Assembly (NCBI RefSeq): GCF_000621525.1
Contig: NZ_JHYC01000027.1
Location: 1 to 55,477 of the forward strand
Source: Legionella fairfieldensis ATCC 49588
GTDB lineage: Bacteria > Pseudomonadota > Gammaproteobacteria > Legionellales > Legionellaceae
Direction: 5' to 3'
Length of the DNA: 55,477 nucleotides
Positions 8,393-16,842 of this stretch are shown in pieces; within the stretch, counting starts at the first letter, position 1; every line of letters begins with the position of its first letter. The position numbers and the translations under genes were made by a program. Under the pieces are notes generated by a model that made no database searches, was not told where the DNA came from, and was given only the letters and a program-made list of their open reading frames with translations.

Positions 8393-9521
8393 AGCCTAAG
8401 GTGAGTTTTTCTTCTCTTTCGTAAACCCAGGCAGGATCTAACTGGCCAATACACAATTCGCATGCTGCGGCATAGATAAGATCCTCAGAATTCCCGGCTG
8501 GTAACGTGACAGGATGAACTCCCTTTGCCAGCATTTGGACCGCTTCAAAAAAAGATTGATATCCATACTCAAGACCTGCGTATTTCATTCGTTTTTGTAA
8601 GTCAGCCCTGTCAGCCAATCCTCGGATACGAATAGCAAGTAAATCTTCATGACTTAACTCTTTAAGCTCAATCATTTTGCTTAACCGCCTCACATGCTTT
8701 ACTAATTCGTCATATAAGCGAATGGCCAGTAATTTTATTCCATCCTCAGCATCAATATCTACAGGGATTTTCTCCTCCTTTGCATCGATATCCATAGACT
8801 CTGTTTCATTCTGCGAGTCAACATCCATGGGTTCGATTACATACTGTGCATCAATGTCCATGGGTTCTGCTTCATTCTTTGGATAAAGCTCTACTTTTTC
8901 GCCGTGATTTAACCCTTTAAAAAACTCGCTGTTATCCACCAGTGGAATATAATAATTATGATCAGCTATTAATTGAATAATGACCGGCCTACCTACTGGT
9001 TTTGCGGCTCCTCCATTAAAAATGAGTGATTTAAACAGCGACTTATTAGATTCTACCGCCTGAACGATGATGGGGATCTGTAATGCATTCGCCAAAGGGA
9101 TCATAGCAAACTCATTAAGCCAGGCATCCTGCAAACGCATTGCCTTGAGCGATAGATGTCTATTACTCATAAGAACATTGCAATAATAAAGAGGATGGGC
9201 ACGTAATTCATCAACGGTCACTTGTCGCAAAACAAAAGCTAATTCATTAACAAATGTTGCTCGCCCGGTGGCTTTAATACGAAAGGTAAAATAATCAGCG
9301 GGAGTCAAATAACGTTCTGTCATTAACTCTATCGTAAAATACTTATAATAGTGGTCCAGTAATTTTCTTGCCAGCTGTTGATTAAAAGCAGGGTGAAAGA
9401 CAATATGACTAACCATTGCAGCAGCCACTGATCTAAATCCACAATCCTTTTCACCACCGACATCAATAAAAGCAAGATCTGTTGTTTTCCCGCTAAAAAA
9501 CCCCGATGGATTTGCGCCCAT
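8385..9521 (-). CDS. Putative OTU-fold cysteine protease (deubiquitinase-like) with four 11-residue repeats
   Basis: A protein of 378 residues. The N-terminal 195 residues match the OTU layout: a catalytic Cys loop EKDCGFRSVAAAM (Cys27), then DAWLNEFAMIPLANALQIPIIV, which parallels the E-x-x-ALANAL-x-x-PIxV helix/strand of OTU enzymes, then LIADHNYYIPLV with the candidate catalytic His188. Residue 24, three before the Cys where OTUs usually carry Asp, is Glu. Four tandem 11-residue units with core MDIDA or MDVDS fill residues 219-262, followed by a helical C-terminal part of about 115 residues. There is no signal peptide. Legionella secretes several OTU deubiquitinases (the Lot family), so a Dot/Icm effector is a reasonable inference. 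GGGGAGAACACC precedes the ATG. Confidence 0.7.
   Translation of the reverse strand: MGANPSGFFSGKTTDLAFIDVGGEKDCGFRSVAAAMVSHIVFHPAFNQQLARKLLDHYYKYFTIELMTERYLTPADYFTFRIKATGRATFVNELAFVLRQVTVDELRAHPLYYCNVLMSNRHLSLKAMRLQDAWLNEFAMIPLANALQIPIIVQAVESNKSLFKSLIFNGGAAKPVGRPVIIQLIADHNYYIPLVDNSEFFKGLNHGEKVELYPKNEAEPMDIDAQYVIEPMDVDSQNETESMDIDAKEEKIPVDIDAEDGIKLLAIRLYDELVKHVRRLSKMIELKELSHEDLLAIRIRGLADRADLQKRMKYAGLEYGYQSFFEAVQMLAKGVHPVTLPAGNSEDLIYAAACELCIGQLDPAWVYEREEKLTLGSP
8736..8867 (-). repeat. Four 33-bp coding tandem repeats in the OTU-like gene
   Basis: Encodes EPMDIDAQYVI, EPMDVDSQNET, ESMDIDAKEEK and IPVDIDAEDGI in exact 11-residue register (residues 219-262). The core [EI][PS][MV]D[IV]D[AS] is constant and the last four residues vary. 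The strip is strongly acidic. Confidence 0.9.
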
Positions 9522-9631
9522 GGTGTTCTCCCCGCTCTTCTTAATCTCTAAATTTATTTTAAATCATCCTGATTAAGTAAGTATTAACAGAATTTCAGTA
9601 TAGTGTATAAATTAAAACTTATCAGAAATAA

Positions 9632-10426
9632 TTATAAACAATTTGCGCGAATAAACCCGTTTATTTTGTCGGTAAAATCATTGTCCCACAAATTATTATG
9701 GCCTTTAGTTTCCATAACCAACAATTTTTTCGGTTCATTAGCCTGATTAAAGAGGGTCAACCCCTGGGTAAAAGGCACAATTTTATCCTGTTTACCATGG
9801 ACAATAAGCACGGGTACTTTAATAGCAGCCATACGGTTTAAAGAATCAAATTTATCGCGTGGTTGTATAAGTAACCAAGGATAATGATATCGTGCCAAAG
9901 CAGCCAGAGACGTGTAAGGAGATTGAAGTATCAAAGCACAAGCGGGTGCCTCTATAGCCAACTGCGTAGCAACCCCGGTACCAAGTGACTCCCCATACAG
10001 AACCAGCTTTTTAGCAGGCACCCCCTGCTGATATAAAAATTGCAGCCCGGTCCGTCCATCGGTATATAAACCCTGTTCCGAAGGACTGCCTTTATTACCG
10101 CCATAGCCTCGATAATCGAAAATAAGCACCCCAAATCCCACAGTTAAAAATTGACGAATTAAAGTCATACGATGCCCCATATGTCCTGCATTGCCATGCA
10201 AATACAATAATGTGGGTTGATTGGGAGCCGCTGGCTTATACCAGGCGTTTAAAGATAGACCATCGGGAGTGTGGAGAGTAACTTGCTGCATATCTTCAGC
10301 ATGAAAAGTTTGCTGGTCAGGTCTTTCTTTTGCCGGGAAATAAATTAAATGCCTTTGCAGCAAAAAAATTAAACTACTCACAACAAGTAACACTAAAAAG
10401 CTAACGATAAAAAGCTGTTTAATCAT
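9632..10426 (-). CDS. Membrane-anchored alpha/beta hydrolase (Bem46/YfhR-like)
   Basis: Serine hydrolase of 264 residues with an N-terminal hydrophobic anchor (about residues 3-23, FIVSFLVLLVVSSLIFLL). Family motifs: LYLHGNAGHMGHR (oxyanion loop), FDYRGYGGNKG, nucleophile elbow GESLGTG with Ser, then VLIVHGKQDKIVPF supplying the Asp, and KGHNNLW with the catalytic His. This is the pattern of Bem46-like hydrolases, attached to the inner membrane with the domain outside or at the interface; the substrate is unknown. The frame is open to 10528, but I use the ATG at 10426, where the anchor begins and family members start. Confidence 0.85.
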   Translation of the reverse strand: MIKQLFIVSFLVLLVVSSLIFLLQRHLIYFPAKERPDQQTFHAEDMQQVTLHTPDGLSLNAWYKPAAPNQPTLLYLHGNAGHMGHRMTLIRQFLTVGFGVLIFDYRGYGGNKGSPSEQGLYTDGRTGLQFLYQQGVPAKKLVLYGESLGTGVATQLAIEAPACALILQSPYTSLAALARYHYPWLLIQPRDKFDSLNRMAAIKVPVLIVHGKQDKIVPFTQGLTLFNQANEPKKLLVMETKGHNNLWDNDFTDKINGFIRANCL

Positions 10427-10710
10427 AGTAGTATCCCAAAAGGAGTTGGAGGCGCCAACCTGAAGCAAACACAGTTTGCCAGTTGTCTTTGCCAATTGCG
10501 AGCAATAACAGGGATTCTCACATTTCAAAGGCGATAATCATGTTTTTTTTATTTCCAGGATGTCTGGAAATAATGAATACTTTGCTTTAATTACAAATTT
10601 TAATTGCAGTATAGGTAAAAAAAGCGATAGCATGAAAAACTAAAAATTTATCACTAACAAAATTCTATTGTAACAAGAGACAGTTCAGTAATTAGACTTA
10701 GGAGAAAGGC

Positions 10711-11442
10711 ATGGAACGCGATCAAGATCTAATGAAACTAAAAGAATTATTGCGTCATACGGGCGAATTTATTGCCTATTTTGAACTCGCTGAAAGTAAA
10801 ATGATGGAATGGCGTCATGACATCGAACAACAGGCGCAGGCTCATCAACATAAAGCACAACAGCAGCTTCAAAGTTTACATAATGAACTGGACGCCTTAC
10901 AGGAAGTATTGACTCAGGCAGGTTTGGCACGTTTCCGGCTAGCTGCCGAAAAAGCATTGCAGCAAGGAGAAGAACATCTGGAATTGCTCCACCGAACAAG
11001 TCAACAATTAATTACAGACATTGAGAACAAGCATCAGACACTTTCAGAACTGATGGAAAAAAATTTACTGCAAGTAGAGCAACATACGCTCCGCGCCATA
11101 GAATGCATTGACGCCCAATTAATGCAATATGATGTTCAACATTTTCGCAGAGTTGCAAGTGACAGCTGCGAGCAGGTCGAGCGAACTGCTACAAATGCTA
11201 TCGTTAAAAGTGAACGCTTTTTACGCACGTTTCAATGGCGAGCCATGATCATAGCCATTTTTACCACCATTATTACTGCTTTTGCTATTGGTTTATATAT
11301 TAATAATGAATTCCCCTGGGAAATTCATCAACATGCCATGAATGAGCGTGAAGCAGGCAAAGCATTAATCCATGCCTGGCCTGCACTATCTCAGGAAGAA
11401 AAAGCTAAAATTTTAAATAATCATAGTCACCAGAAGGCCTGA
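10711..11442 (+). CDS. Coiled-coil protein with one C-terminal membrane segment, function unknown
   Basis: A protein of 243 residues. Residues 1-170 are almost entirely helical and rich in Gln, Glu, His and Leu, with heptad-like spacing (QQAQAHQHKAQQQLQSLHNELDAL region) typical of a long coiled coil. One transmembrane helix follows at about 178-196 (IIAIFTTIITAFAIGLYI), then a short tail of about 45 residues. The layout recalls mobilisation or chemotaxis-like helper proteins, but no specific family is recognised. A strong AGGAGAAAGGC site precedes the ATG. The methyltransferase gene starts one base after the stop codon, so the two are translationally linked and probably act together. Confidence 0.7.
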   Translation: MERDQDLMKLKELLRHTGEFIAYFELAESKMMEWRHDIEQQAQAHQHKAQQQLQSLHNELDALQEVLTQAGLARFRLAAEKALQQGEEHLELLHRTSQQLITDIENKHQTLSELMEKNLLQVEQHTLRAIECIDAQLMQYDVQHFRRVASDSCEQVERTATNAIVKSERFLRTFQWRAMIIAIFTTIITAFAIGLYINNEFPWEIHQHAMNEREAGKALIHAWPALSQEEKAKILNNHSHQKA

Positions 11443-11443
11443 T

Positions 11444-12154
11444 ATGTGGCTAACACTCGCTATTACCAGCGTTTTGAGCCTGGTTTGCCTCCTTTTTTTA
11501 CGATCAGGCTGGCAACAGCATGCCGCAATTAGAACATGGCGAAAAGCTTTTGCAATCAATAAGCATCTTTTGGTTTATCAACAACTTTATGCTGATGTAG
11601 ACGGGTTTGCATTATCGAAGGCAGCAAGAACAAATCAGGATGCTTTGGAATATGTGTATGGAGAAATTGATTTTGAATCTTTCGTAGCTTTGTTAGGGCT
11701 GTGTAAACCCGATATCTCGACAGTGTTTTATGATCTGGGTAGCGGTACAGGCAAAGCGGTATTAGCTTGCGCTATGGTCTTTAATGTACAAAAATGCTGT
11801 GGCGTGGAACTCTTTGCTTCTCTTCATCAAAGCGCCCTAAAGCAACAGCAGCGTTTAAGCCATATACCAGCTTATCGTGACAAAGCAGCCCGTATTGAAT
11901 TTAAACAGGCTAATTTTTTTGACACTCAATTTACGGATGCATCACTGATTTTTGTTAATGCTACTGCTTTTTTAGGTGAGACCTGGCTTGCTCTTAGCAA
12001 ACATATTGAACAAGTTAAACCCGGCGCTGTGGTAATTAGCACCACAAAAAGCTTACGCTCCAATCTATTTACTTTGCTCACAAGAACTCAGGTCGCTATG
12101 AGCTGGGGAATTGTTGAAGCATTTATTCAAAAGCGTCTGGGCTGGGGAGATTGA
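11444..12154 (+). CDS. Membrane-anchored SAM-dependent methyltransferase with Dot1-like core
   Basis: A protein of 236 residues. The first 20 are a hydrophobic anchor (LTLAITSVLSLVCLLFL). The rest is a class I Rossmann methyltransferase: YVYGEIDFESF upstream of motif I, motif I FYDLGSGTGKAVL, and motif II CCGVELFASLH. The YGE(I/L) plus DLGSGxG plus GVE combination is the signature of the Dot1 fold of histone-lysine methyltransferases, which many bacterial proteins share. The target here is unknown: host protein, bacterial protein or small molecule. The gene forms a tight pair with the coiled-coil gene one base upstream. Confidence 0.75.
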   Translation: MWLTLAITSVLSLVCLLFLRSGWQQHAAIRTWRKAFAINKHLLVYQQLYADVDGFALSKAARTNQDALEYVYGEIDFESFVALLGLCKPDISTVFYDLGSGTGKAVLACAMVFNVQKCCGVELFASLHQSALKQQQRLSHIPAYRDKAARIEFKQANFFDTQFTDASLIFVNATAFLGETWLALSKHIEQVKPGAVVISTTKSLRSNLFTLLTRTQVAMSWGIVEAFIQKRLGWGD

Positions 12155-12448
12155 AAAAATTATAGTAGAGGATAAAATAGAGTTACAGTTATTTGATAAC
12201 ATTGAATATTTTTTTTCTCTGACTATACTGAAATTAAACAAGGTCTATTGGCCTTTGTTTATGATCGTTTTGACATTTGCTAACTTTGTCAACACGCTCT
12301 GGTTAAGCTGAGAAGATGATTAATAATAAAGAAGATAGAAAATCAGAATTTCAGCAATAATGGAATAATAATTAATAGGCCTGTTATGAGGTCAGCACCT
12401 CAGGTGTCTTGGTGTGACGTCCCTGAAACGCGGCTAACAGAGGTAGGT

Positions 12449-12760
12449 ATGATTAAATCCGAACTCATTGCGAAACTTGCTGCAAAAATGACTCATCTTC
12501 CAGAAAAGCAGGTTGCTGACTGCGTGAATCATATTCTGGAATTAATGGCTAAATCTCTCGTTGAAAATCAACGGATAGAAATTCGTGGATTTGGCAGTTT
12601 TTCCTTACATTATCGGCCACCCCGCAATGCACACAATCCCAAAACAGGAGAGAAAGTAGTGACGGAAGCCAAATATAGCCCTCACTTTAAGCCAGGTAAG
12701 GAGCTGCGAGAACGGGTCGATGCTTCTCGAGCAAAAATACCTTTAAGAAATGAAGATTAA
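12449..12760 (+). CDS. ihfB: Integration host factor beta subunit
   Basis: DNA-bending nucleoid protein of the HU/IHF family, about 103 residues, which pairs with IHF-alpha (encoded elsewhere). The HU/IHF signature is intact: [29 protein letters not shown], containing the beta-arm with the Pro-Arg tip that intercalates into [20 protein letters not shown] is closer to IhfB than to IhfA or HU. I start at ATG 12449 behind AGAGGTAGGT; the longer frame from 12386 would add 21 residues that the family lacks. In Legionella, IHF takes part in the switch to the transmissive phase (general knowledge). Confidence 0.92.
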   Translation: MIKSELIAKLAAKMTHLPEKQVADCVNHILELMAKSLVENQRIEIRGFGSFSLHYRPPRNAHNPKTGEKVVTEAKYSPHFKPGKELRERVDASRAKIPLRNED

Positions 12761-12808
12761 GACTTAGCTACTCAGACCTACTTTACTTCCAGCAAGGCAT
12801 CTTCTGCC

Positions 12809-13375
12809 TTACGTCCGAGGCAAAGTCACGCCCGTTTGCCCTTGATATTTTCCGTTTCTATCACGGTAGGATACAGCACACACTTCGTCTGATTCTAAAA
12901 ATAACATTTGGGCGACGCCTTCATGCGCATAAATTTTAGCTGGAAGTGGTGTTGTATTGGAAAACTCCAGAGTAACATGGCCTTCCCATTCCGGTTCCAA
13001 AGGCGTCACATTCACAATAATTCCGCATCTCGCATACGTAGACTTCCCTAAACAAATAGTAAGCACATTACGAGGGATACGAAAATACTCAACTGTCCGC
13101 GCCAACGCAAAAGAATTAGGCGGAATAATGCAGACATCTGATTTTAAATCGACAAAACTATTCGCATCGAAGGCTTTGGGATCAACGATTGCCGAATTAA
13201 TATTAGTGAAAATTTTAAACTCATCCGCGCAGCGCACATCATAACCATAGCTGGACACACCATAGGAAATAATACGTCCACCCTCTGTTTCACGGACCTG
13301 TCTTCTATGAAAAGGATAAATCATGTCATGATCCATCGCCATTTTCTCTATCCATTGATCAGATTTTATCGCCAT
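12809..13375 (-). CDS. dcd: dCTP deaminase
   Basis: Deaminates dCTP to dUTP, the main source of dUMP for thymidylate synthesis in enteric-type bacteria; cytosolic homotrimer. 188 residues against 193 in E. coli. Conserved blocks present: [13 protein letters not shown] near the N-terminus, [30 protein letters not shown] with the catalytic Glu in TLEF, and [15 protein letters not shown] at the end. Start at 13375 chosen behind GAGGGT and because family members begin with a short MxIKSD segment. Single gene on the minus strand. Confidence 0.96.
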   Translation of the reverse strand: MAIKSDQWIEKMAMDHDMIYPFHRRQVRETEGGRIISYGVSSYGYDVRCADEFKIFTNINSAIVDPKAFDANSFVDLKSDVCIIPPNSFALARTVEYFRIPRNVLTICLGKSTYARCGIIVNVTPLEPEWEGHVTLEFSNTTPLPAKIYAHEGVAQMLFLESDEVCAVSYRDRNGKYQGQTGVTLPRT

Positions 13376-13579
13376 AACGACCCTCATGCGTTTACATTAT
13401 CAAAAAAATATTCTTCTATCACAAAGTAAGTGTCAGAGGAAGAAAAGAATGAAAAATCTTACTTTTTCACCAGACCTCCAGAAAAGTACAAGAAGACACG
13501 AGCAAGAGCCAGATTATACATAATTCGAGCACCGTATCGACGAAGTAAATTCCCTCTGGGGTATCGTGTCGAAGTTCTG

Positions 13580-14326
13580 CTATTTCTCTGCGATTTTACG
13601 CAATAACTCACCTAATTCAAGGGGCATTGGGAAGACAATCGTTGTAGGATTACTACTCGACAAAGCGCTCAATGTCTGTAAATAACGTAGTTGCATCGAT
13701 TGTGGTTGCTGGGCCAGAACCTGCGCTGCCTGTGACAATTTTTCTGAAGCCTGCAACTCTCCTTCAGCGTGGATGACTTTCGCTCGTCTGTCACGTTCTG
13801 CCTCCGCTTGCTTCGCTATTGCACGTACCATACTTTCATCCAGATCAACTCGCTTTATTTCTACATTAGACACTTTAATTCCCCAACCATCTGTTTGAGC
13901 ATCCAATATTTTTTGTACGTCAGAATTTAATCTGTCCCGCTCCGCCAGCATCTCATCAAGCTCGTGTTGCCCTAATACCGAACGGAGGGTCGTTTGAGCT
14001 AATTGACTTGTTGCTTCAAGGTAGTTTTCGACTTGTATAATGGCTTTTTGCGCATCGACCACGCGAAAATAGAGTACGGCATTAACACGCACCGAAACAT
14101 TGTCGCGCGAAATAACATCCTGACTAGGCACATCCATCACAACCGTGCGTAAATCCACGCGAACCATCTGTTGTACAACGGGAATAATAATTACCAACCC
14201 TGGGCCTTTAACACGCCAAAAACGCCCCAACATGAAAACCACGCCACGCTCATATTCTCGCAACACTCGAAAGGTCGACATCAGTAAAAAAACACTAATG
14301 GTCAGTATAAATCCCAAAGTCACCAT
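13580..14326 (-). CDS. Slipin/stomatin-type SPFH (band 7) membrane protein
   Basis: Membrane-organising protein of 248 residues. One N-terminal hydrophobic segment (about 3-20) is followed by the SPFH/band 7 domain ([14 protein letters not shown], then [23 protein letters not shown], the slipin hallmark) and a charged helical region ending near [22 protein letters not shown]. Such proteins oligomerise at lipid microdomains. The NfeD-type protease gene lies 10 bases upstream in the same direction; this NfeD-slipin pairing is one of the most conserved SPFH operons, and the protease is reported to cleave the slipin C-terminus in archaeal homologs. GAGGAGAAAATT precedes the ATG. Confidence 0.92.
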   Translation of the reverse strand: MVTLGFILTISVFLLMSTFRVLREYERGVVFMLGRFWRVKGPGLVIIIPVVQQMVRVDLRTVVMDVPSQDVISRDNVSVRVNAVLYFRVVDAQKAIIQVENYLEATSQLAQTTLRSVLGQHELDEMLAERDRLNSDVQKILDAQTDGWGIKVSNVEIKRVDLDESMVRAIAKQAEAERDRRAKVIHAEGELQASEKLSQAAQVLAQQPQSMQLRYLQTLSALSSSNPTTIVFPMPLELGELLRKIAEK

Positions 14327-14336
14327 AATTTTCTCC

Positions 14337-15650
14337 TCAAACGTCAGATTTTAATTCCTCTACTTCAAGCTGCAATCCTGAAACAGCAATCACTTTTACC
14401 CGTTTATCTGCTGCAATAGGCTCGTTCGCATGAATACTCCAGATCTCACCTTTTATCACTGCTTGCCCACTAGGATCAATGTTATCCAAAGTTCTCCCTT
14501 CAGCGCCTAATAACATCTCTACGCCGTGCTGCACCTTACGTTTTCTTGATTTAACAGCCATAATCAGGAGGCTTAATAAAATAAAAATATTGACCGCAGC
14601 CATCGCATAAATTATCGACCAGGCAATCTGGTAATTCTGCTGATCACTTTGCAGCAGAAAAACTGAACCAATAATGAAGGCTACAGTACCACCTAAACCT
14701 AAAATACCAAAACTTTGAGTAAATGCCTCCGCAACAATAAAAGCCAAACCGAGGACAATTAAACCAAGTCCCGCGTAATTAACGGGTAATAATTGCAGAG
14801 CATACAAGGCTATCAACATAGCTATGGCCCCAATAACACCAGGCAGTACAAATCCAGGACTCACTAATTCAAAAAAAATGCCATAAACACCCAGAATAAA
14901 AAGTAGATAAGCAATATTAGGGTCCGTGATAACCTGTAAAAAGCGTGTCCGCCAGTCAGGGGTAAGGCGTTCAAGGGGAACGTTTTCGGTAGCTAATTGA
15001 ATTTTCTGGCCATCTTGTGTAACAACCAATCCATTAAGTTGTGTAAACAACGCTTGTTCATTGACAGCAATCATATCAATTATTTTATTTTTGAGTGCCT
15101 CGTTAGCCGTTAAAGTTTCCGCGTTCAACACCGCTTTTTCAGCAAAAACAGCATCCCGTCCCCGTAGTTGCGCCAGCGAACGGATATACGCGACGGTATC
15201 ATTAATCATCTTTTTATTCATCACTGTTTTAGAACCGTTACCCTTATCTGTTTCTCCCATCCCCGTGGAGAATGTGACAGGGCTTGCCGCACCTAAATGA
15301 GTCCCAGGCGCCATTGCAGCAATCGTGCTGGCATAAAGTATAAACGTTCCGGCGCTAGCGGCCCGTGCACCAACCGGTGCGACATAGGTTACTACCGGAA
15401 CTTTAGAGTGCAAAATAGCTTGCACGATCTGACGAGTGGATTGATCCAAACCACCCGGCGTATCCATCTGAATGAGGATCAGTGTTGCATGTTGTGCCTG
15501 AGCAATACCTCGCACTAAATAATCCGCTGTAGCAGGCCCTATAGCGCCTTTAATCGTAAACTCTACTATTTTACTGGCATAGGCTGTAACAGTAATGATC
15601 GTAGATAACAAAAAAACAACGAAAGTGCGTAACCAAAAAAATTGGGTCAT
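14337..15650 (-). CDS. NfeD-family membrane serine protease (ClpP-like domain plus NfeD domain)
   Basis: Membrane protein of 437 residues in the long NfeD class. After a signal or anchor (about 8-25) comes a ClpP/crotonase-fold protease domain (about 30-225): [29 protein letters not shown] with the nucleophile Ser in the ASAG motif, and [12 protein letters not shown]; a Lys base is expected in the VMNKKM region. Four or five membrane spans follow (about 235-365), then the C-terminal NfeD OB-fold ([21 protein letters not shown]). Strong AGGAGG before the ATG. It heads a two-gene operon with the slipin gene. Confidence 0.93.
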   Translation of the reverse strand: MTQFFWLRTFVVFLLSTIITVTAYASKIVEFTIKGAIGPATADYLVRGIAQAQHATLILIQMDTPGGLDQSTRQIVQAILHSKVPVVTYVAPVGARAASAGTFILYASTIAAMAPGTHLGAASPVTFSTGMGETDKGNGSKTVMNKKMINDTVAYIRSLAQLRGRDAVFAEKAVLNAETLTANEALKNKIIDMIAVNEQALFTQLNGLVVTQDGQKIQLATENVPLERLTPDWRTRFLQVITDPNIAYLLFILGVYGIFFELVSPGFVLPGVIGAIAMLIALYALQLLPVNYAGLGLIVLGLAFIVAEAFTQSFGILGLGGTVAFIIGSVFLLQSDQQNYQIAWSIIYAMAAVNIFILLSLLIMAVKSRKRKVQHGVEMLLGAEGRTLDNIDPSGQAVIKGEIWSIHANEPIAADKRVKVIAVSGLQLEVEELKSDV

Positions 15651-15690
15651 CCCGACCTCCTCTTTCTGCTAACGGTATAAGCTTAAATTG

Positions 15691-15720
15691 ATTATACGCA
15701 ATAAGTTCGAAAAATTTTAA
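15691..15720 (-). promoter_or_regulatory. Candidate promoter of the NfeD-slipin operon
   Basis: On the minus strand a consensus -10 TATAAT (15696-15691) is preceded after 18 bases by TTAAAA (15720-15715). The start of transcription would fall about 35 bases before the NfeD ATG. Read by eye; the -35 box is weak. Confidence 0.4.
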
Positions 15721-16097
15721 ATTTAAAAGCTATTATTTCCCAAGAATAAATACCTGACTCACGAATTGACTTTATAACGTTTCTTCCGCAGCAGAAATGC
15801 CGTAATGGGATTGGGCAAATTTCCAACTTAAATGCTGATCATAAAAAATGAACAAAAAGGAAACATTTATCGATCTAAGTGATTATTTTTTGATATAATA
15901 CCAAAAAAATAATTCACTTCCTGAATTCGATCAGTTGTGAAGGAGACTTCTTATATTAAAGCGAGAACAATTGGCTGAAGCCGCAGAAATTGCATTGCCA
16001 GCTTGTTAGGTAAATAATTGTAATTAGTCAATGACAATCCTATTATTAAGATTACTTGATCAGTATGATTTATTCCTGGCTATTGAAGGAACCCTCC
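15721..16097. other. Gap before the pirin gene, no gene supported
   Basis: AT-rich intergenic DNA. Around 15938-16008 a strong AAGGAG motif is followed by a stretch reading LKREQLAEAAEIALPAC before a stop, but without a usable start codon. It may be the tail of a lost gene; too short to call. Confidence 0.4.
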
Positions 16098-16796
16098 ATG
16101 TTAATGAAAAGATATCAAAACGAGCGAGGATATACTCACCTTAATTGGCTAAAAAGCATGCACAGTTTCTCTTTTGGTGATTATTACAATCCGAATCATC
16201 GGGGATTTGCTTCCCTGCGTGTCATTAATGAAGATCGAGTCATACCCGGGGCTGGATTTGCTACTCATGCCCATAAAAACATGGAAATTATTTCTTACGT
16301 ATTAAAAGGCGCATTAGCTCATAAAGACAGTATGGGGAATGGTTCTGTCATTAAATCTGGAGATGTTCAGATCATGAGTGCGGGTACTGGTGTAACACAT
16401 AGTGAATATAATGCTTCGGATGATGAGGAAGTTCATTTTTTACAAATTTGGATCACACCGAATGTCCAGAATGAGTTACCCACTTACCAGCAAAAATCAT
16501 TCCTGTTCGAAGAGGTACATGACAGATTTCATGTAGTAGTTTCTCCTGACGGCGAAGACAATTCTTTATTAATTAAACAAAATGCTCGAATGCTTGTAGG
16601 AAAGTTTAGTAAAAATAATAAAACAATCGTTCAGACACAACTTAATCATCAATATTGGTTACAAATGGCGCAAGGCATAGCCGAAATTAATGGTATAACC
16701 CTTTCTGCCGGCGATGGGTTAGCCTTGCAAAATGAAGAAATGATAAACATATTCTCTTTAACAGAGAACAATGTTCTTCTTTTTGATTTGTTTTGA
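16098..16796 (+). CDS. Pirin family protein (cupin, YhhW-like)
   Basis: Bicupin protein of 232 residues. The N-terminal cupin carries the pirin metal site: THAHKNMEIISYVLKG (two His and a Glu) and GTGVTHSEYN (further His), which in YhhW and human pirin bind Fe or another divalent metal. Bacterial pirins can act as quercetin 2,3-dioxygenases, yet the physiological substrate is generally unknown. Start set at 16098 with AAGGA seven bases upstream; a second ATG follows at 16104, and the frame extending to 16056 lacks support. Single gene, convergent with the LbtU-like gene. Confidence 0.9.
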   Translation: MLMKRYQNERGYTHLNWLKSMHSFSFGDYYNPNHRGFASLRVINEDRVIPGAGFATHAHKNMEIISYVLKGALAHKDSMGNGSVIKSGDVQIMSAGTGVTHSEYNASDDEEVHFLQIWITPNVQNELPTYQQKSFLFEEVHDRFHVVVSPDGEDNSLLIKQNARMLVGKFSKNNKTIVQTQLNHQYWLQMAQGIAEINGITLSAGDGLALQNEEMINIFSLTENNVLLFDLF

Positions 16797-16842
16797 GCAA
16801 AAATTATATTTTTTTATTAATTGGCGCAGGTTATTGCTCTAT

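Noticed and set aside
8736-8867. Regularly spaced repeats considered as a CRISPR array
   Set aside because: Units are contiguous, in coding frame and lack spacers. No array or cas gene was seen anywhere in the window.
8677-8886. Plus-strand frame with repeated SISTGI-like stretches
   Set aside because: It is the antisense of the 33-bp repeats in the OTU-like gene; periodicity is inherited from the real coding strand.
12111-12311. 66-codon frame overlapping the end of the Dot1-like gene
   Set aside because: Out of frame with a real gene for 44 bases, no binding site, composition typical of chance.
13489-13575. Repeated GTATCG motifs between dcd and the slipin gene
   Set aside because: Only an imperfect direct similarity, no stable hairpin or terminal repeat could be built.
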